7,861 bases of DNA. It comes from JALZAA01 sp035316005. GTDB lineage: Bacteria; Actinomycetota; Acidimicrobiia; IMCC26256; JACDBD01. The stretch is taken from positions 1 through 7,861 of the forward strand of contig DATFXK010000022.1 in the NCBI GenBank assembly GCA_035316005.1. The letters run 5' to 3'. The translations under genes and the position numbers were made by a program. Positions 6,158-7,861 of this stretch are shown here, piece by piece (position 1 is the first letter of the stretch; each line of letters begins with the position of its first letter). The notes beneath the pieces are model-generated. The model was not told where the DNA came from. It made no database searches and was given only the letters and a program-made list of their open reading frames with translations.

Positions 6158-7288
6158 TCAAGACGGACGCAGAGAGCGCAGCGGCTCGCCGTTCGTCCAC
6201 GGCGCCGGGTCGCCGGGGCGAAAGCGGCGGCCGGCGCCCTCCTCGGCGATGCGCCGTCGCGCCACCCGCTCGGCGGCGCGTCCGGGTGGCAATCCCTCTT
6301 CGCGAGCGACCTCGAAGACGCGACGCAGGGTGCCGGCGATCCTCGCGGTGCGCCGCTTGGCGTTCTCGCGGTCGTAGCCGACGAACTCCTCGGCCAGGTT
6401 GATGATCCCGCCCGCGTTCACGACGAAGTCCGGCGCGTAGAGGATCCCGCGCCCGGCGAGCGCGTCGTCGTCGTCGGGCTCGGCGAGCTGGTTGTTGGCC
6501 GCTCCGCACACCGCCCGGCATTGCAGACGCGGGATGGTCTTCTCGTTGACCGCGCCTCCGAGCGCGCACGGCGCCAGCACGTCGCACGCCTCTTCCAGGG
6601 CGTCGTCGACGGGAACTGCCTCGGCGCCGATCTCGTGCGCGACCGCGTCGACGCGGTCGGCGTTCACGTCGGCGACCGCGACCCGAGCGCCGGCGCCGAC
6701 GAGGAGGCGCGCCAGGTGCGTCCCGACGTGGCCGACGCCGTCCACGACGATCCGCTTCCCTTCGAGCGAGGCGTCGCCGTCGAGCTCCTCGAGCACCGTG
6801 CCCATCGCCTGCGCCACCCCGTAGGCGGTCATGGGCGACGGGTCTCCGGAGCCGCCCGGCCCGTCGCGACCGGTCACCCACGGCGTCTCCGACGCGATGA
6901 CCTCCATGTCGTGCGGCGTGGCGCCGACGTCCTCGGCGGCGATATACCGGCCGCCGAGGACGTCGATCGCCCGGCCCATGGCTCGGAGGAGCGCGTCGGT
7001 CCGGGGCGCGTCGGGGTCGTCGACGAGGACGACCGCCTTGCCGCCGCCCTGATCGAGCCCGGCCGCGGCCGCTTTGAGGCTCATCGCCTCGGAGAGGCGC
7101 AGCACGTCGACGACCGCATCGCGCTCCGACGGGTAGCGCCAGAAGCGGATGCCGCCGAGCGACGGTCCCAGCGCGGTCGAGTGCACGGCGATCACGGCCC
7201 GGAGGCCCGACGGGGCATCGGTGACGAACACGACCTGCTCGTGCCCCATCGCGGTCATCAGCTCGGTGACCGCGCCCTTCGCGTCCAT
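6158..7288 (-). CDS. Leucine/valine dehydrogenase-like (Glu/Leu/Phe/Val dehydrogenase family)
   Basis: A 376-residue amino-acid dehydrogenase, expected to oxidatively deaminate a branched-chain or other hydrophobic L-amino acid with NAD+ to the 2-oxoacid and ammonia, or run in reverse. Family features: ALGPSLGGIRFW (39-50), the substrate-pocket lysine K72 in MSLKAAAAGLDQGGGK and catalytic lysine K84, AAEDVGAT (117-124) with D120, the GDPSPMTAYGV segment (148-158), Rossmann VDGVGHVGTHLA (182-193), ANNQLAEP (264-271) and DFVVNAGGIIN (287-297). Length is close to leucine dehydrogenases (about 365 residues) and shorter than glutamate dehydrogenases (over 400), and the GPSLGG context fits the Leu/Val/Phe group; exact substrate is uncertain. 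The ATG at 7288 is chosen; it lacks a Shine-Dalgarno but lies 6 nt after a TACCGT, suggesting a leaderless mRNA. It is first in the minus-strand run and divergent from the lipoprotein gene. Confidence 0.93.
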   Translation of the reverse strand: MDAKGAVTELMTAMGHEQVVFVTDAPSGLRAVIAVHSTALGPSLGGIRFWRYPSERDAVVDVLRLSEAMSLKAAAAGLDQGGGKAVVLVDDPDAPRTDALLRAMGRAIDVLGGRYIAAEDVGATPHDMEVIASETPWVTGRDGPGGSGDPSPMTAYGVAQAMGTVLEELDGDASLEGKRIVVDGVGHVGTHLARLLVGAGARVAVADVNADRVDAVAHEIGAEAVPVDDALEEACDVLAPCALGGAVNEKTIPRLQCRAVCGAANNQLAEPDDDDALAGRGILYAPDFVVNAGGIINLAEEFVGYDRENAKRRTARIAGTLRRVFEVAREEGLPPGRAAERVARRRIAEEGAGRRFRPGDPAPWTNGEPLRSLRPS

Positions 7289-7294
7289 GCGGCG

Positions 7295-7304
7295 ACGGTA
7301 CCGT
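7295..7304. promoter_or_regulatory. Palindromic -10-like element ACGGTACCGT, possibly bidirectional
   Basis: ACGGTACCGT is a perfect 10-bp palindrome and so presents TACCGT, a TANNNT match, on both strands. On the minus strand the hexamer ends 6 nt before the leucine dehydrogenase ATG, fitting a leaderless transcript. On the plus strand (7299-7304) it would start RNA near 7311, about 65 nt before the lipoprotein ATG. Symmetric -10 elements giving divergent transcription are known in bacteria. No strong -35 is visible in either direction. Confidence 0.33.
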
Positions 7305-7310
7305 CCCGCG

Positions 7311-7341
7311 CCGAGCTCGGGGCCCCGGAGCCGAGCACGTG
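7311..7341. promoter_or_regulatory. Palindrome cluster in the divergent gap, candidate operator
   Basis: Three perfect palindromes lie together: CCGAGCTCGG (7311-7320), CGGGGCCCCG (7318-7327) and CACGTG (7336-7341). GCTCGG (7315-7320) also pairs with CCGAGC (7331-7336). The cluster sits between the candidate bidirectional promoter and the lipoprotein start, where a repressor or activator could control either gene. In such GC-rich DNA some of this is expected by chance. Confidence 0.25.
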
Positions 7342-7376
7342 ATCGTCAGCGGCGCTCTCACCTGAGTCTCACGCGC

Positions 7377-7861
7377 ATGATGTGTATCGGGTCCGGCCCT
7401 GCGCGAAGCTCACCCTTCGTGCGCGCCCGGTCCGCTGCCGCCCTTCTCGTCGCGCTTGTCGGCGTCATCGGTCTCGCCGCGTCCGCGTGCTCGGGCGAGA
7501 GGGACCAAACGGTGCAGCGCGCGCCGACCACGAGCGCGACCACAGCCGCGCCCACGACGGCGGCGCCGGCGCCCGGAGGGAACAACGTCTACCAGTACAC
7601 GCAGGCGAACCAACTCGCGCAGTCGGTGCGGGACATCCCGACGCGCGTGTACGTGCCGAATTCGATGTCCAACACGGTCAGCGTCATCGACCCGAACTCG
7701 ATGACGGTGACCGACCAGTTCCCGGTGAAGGCGCTGCCCCAGCACGTCGTGCCGTCCTGGGACATGCAGACGCTGTACGTGAACAACAACAACGGCAACA
7801 CGTTGACGCCCATCGATCCGCGGAGCGGCAAGCCGGGCGCCGACATCCCGATCGACGACCC
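7377..7861 (+). CDS. Secreted lipoprotein with YVTN-type beta-propeller repeats, C-terminus beyond window
   Basis: The frame is open for 161 codons to the right edge. A hydrophobic segment SAAALLVALVGVIGLAASAC (19-38) ends in a lipobox-like ASAC, so it is probably lipidated at C38 and anchored outside the membrane. A Thr/Ala/Pro-rich linker follows (about 49-68, APTTSATTAAPTTAAPAPGG). Then come two propeller-blade-like repeats about 41 residues apart: VYVPNSMSNTVSVIDPNSM (91-109) and LYVNNNNGNTLTPIDPRSG (133-151), matching the YVTN/YncE type of seven-bladed beta-propeller. Such proteins bind ligands or partners at the surface; no enzymatic role can be read. ATG 7377 is taken as the start, but ATG 7380 and GTG 7419 are in frame, and GTG 7419 would give a more usual 23-residue signal peptide. 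No clear Shine-Dalgarno precedes any of them. Confidence 0.8.
   Translation, partial: MMCIGSGPARSSPFVRARSAAALLVALVGVIGLAASACSGERDQTVQRAPTTSATTAAPTTAAPAPGGNNVYQYTQANQLAQSVRDIPTRVYVPNSMSNTVSVIDPNSMTVTDQFPVKALPQHVVPSWDMQTLYVNNNNGNTLTPIDPRSGKPGADIPIDD

Noticed and set aside
6120..7361. 413-codon minus-strand frame overlapping the leucine dehydrogenase in another register
   Set aside because: Translation is almost entirely Arg/Gly/Ala/Pro runs. The neighbouring register encodes the clearly recognisable dehydrogenase.
1..7861. CRISPR array, insertion sequence, phage, toxin-antitoxin or defence system
   Set aside because: I saw no spaced direct repeats, terminal inverted repeats with a transposase, nuclease, helicase or reverse-transcriptase motif. 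All intergenic gaps are shorter than 100 bp and gene composition looks uniform, with no sign of recent transfer.
7377..7861. Possible quinoprotein or amine dehydrogenase propeller subunit
   Set aside because: The two visible repeats are generic YVTN type and no cofactor-binding residue or partner gene is seen, so an enzymatic call is not supported.

Overview
The window is GC-rich chromosomal DNA with dense, mostly minus-strand genes. GTG starts are common, reverse frames are long and open through G/C-biased third positions, and gaps between genes are short. The protein families (FadD-type acyl-CoA ligases, a long zinc-dependent dehydrogenase, a putative glycolipid-binding protein, a leucine-dehydrogenase-like enzyme) fit a high-GC actinobacterium, possibly of the mycobacterial or acidimicrobial kind. 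This placement is inferred from composition and family resemblance; there is no rRNA or other marker gene here.

Layout. Positions 1-1185 (minus) hold the N-terminal three quarters of an acyl-CoA synthetase cut by the window edge. A 64-bp divergent gap separates it from a class I SAM-dependent methyltransferase at 1250-2035 (plus). The methyltransferase converges, with a single base between stop codons, on a zinc-dependent alcohol dehydrogenase-like gene (2037-3272, minus). Reading the minus strand from right to left, six genes follow one another: leucine dehydrogenase-like (7288-6158), short/medium-chain-type acyl-CoA synthetase (6081-4546), an unrecognised 85-residue protein (4543-4286), a putative glycolipid-binding protein (4275-3730), a VOC/glyoxalase-fold protein (3698-3321) and the alcohol dehydrogenase. 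Divergent from the leucine dehydrogenase, a plus-strand gene from 7377 encodes the start of a probable secreted lipoprotein with YVTN-type beta-propeller repeats, cut by the right edge.

How the genes may work together. Two acyl-CoA ligases, an amino-acid dehydrogenase that makes branched-chain 2-oxoacids and a zinc dehydrogenase suggest general carbon and lipid catabolism: oxidative deamination, alcohol oxidation and activation of carboxylic acids to CoA thioesters. Only the acyl-CoA synthetase/85-residue gene pair (2-bp gap) and the 10-25 bp gaps after it strongly suggest one transcript. The 76-bp gap after the leucine dehydrogenase holds an 11-bp stem-loop, and the 48-bp gap before the alcohol dehydrogenase may hold its own promoter.

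I found no CRISPR array, transposase, phage gene, toxin-antitoxin pair, RNA gene or recognisable defence or biosynthetic system. The most useful leads are small: the unrecognised 85-residue coupled gene, three inverted-repeat structures at gene junctions, and a palindromic -10-like sequence between the leucine dehydrogenase and the lipoprotein that could fire both ways.
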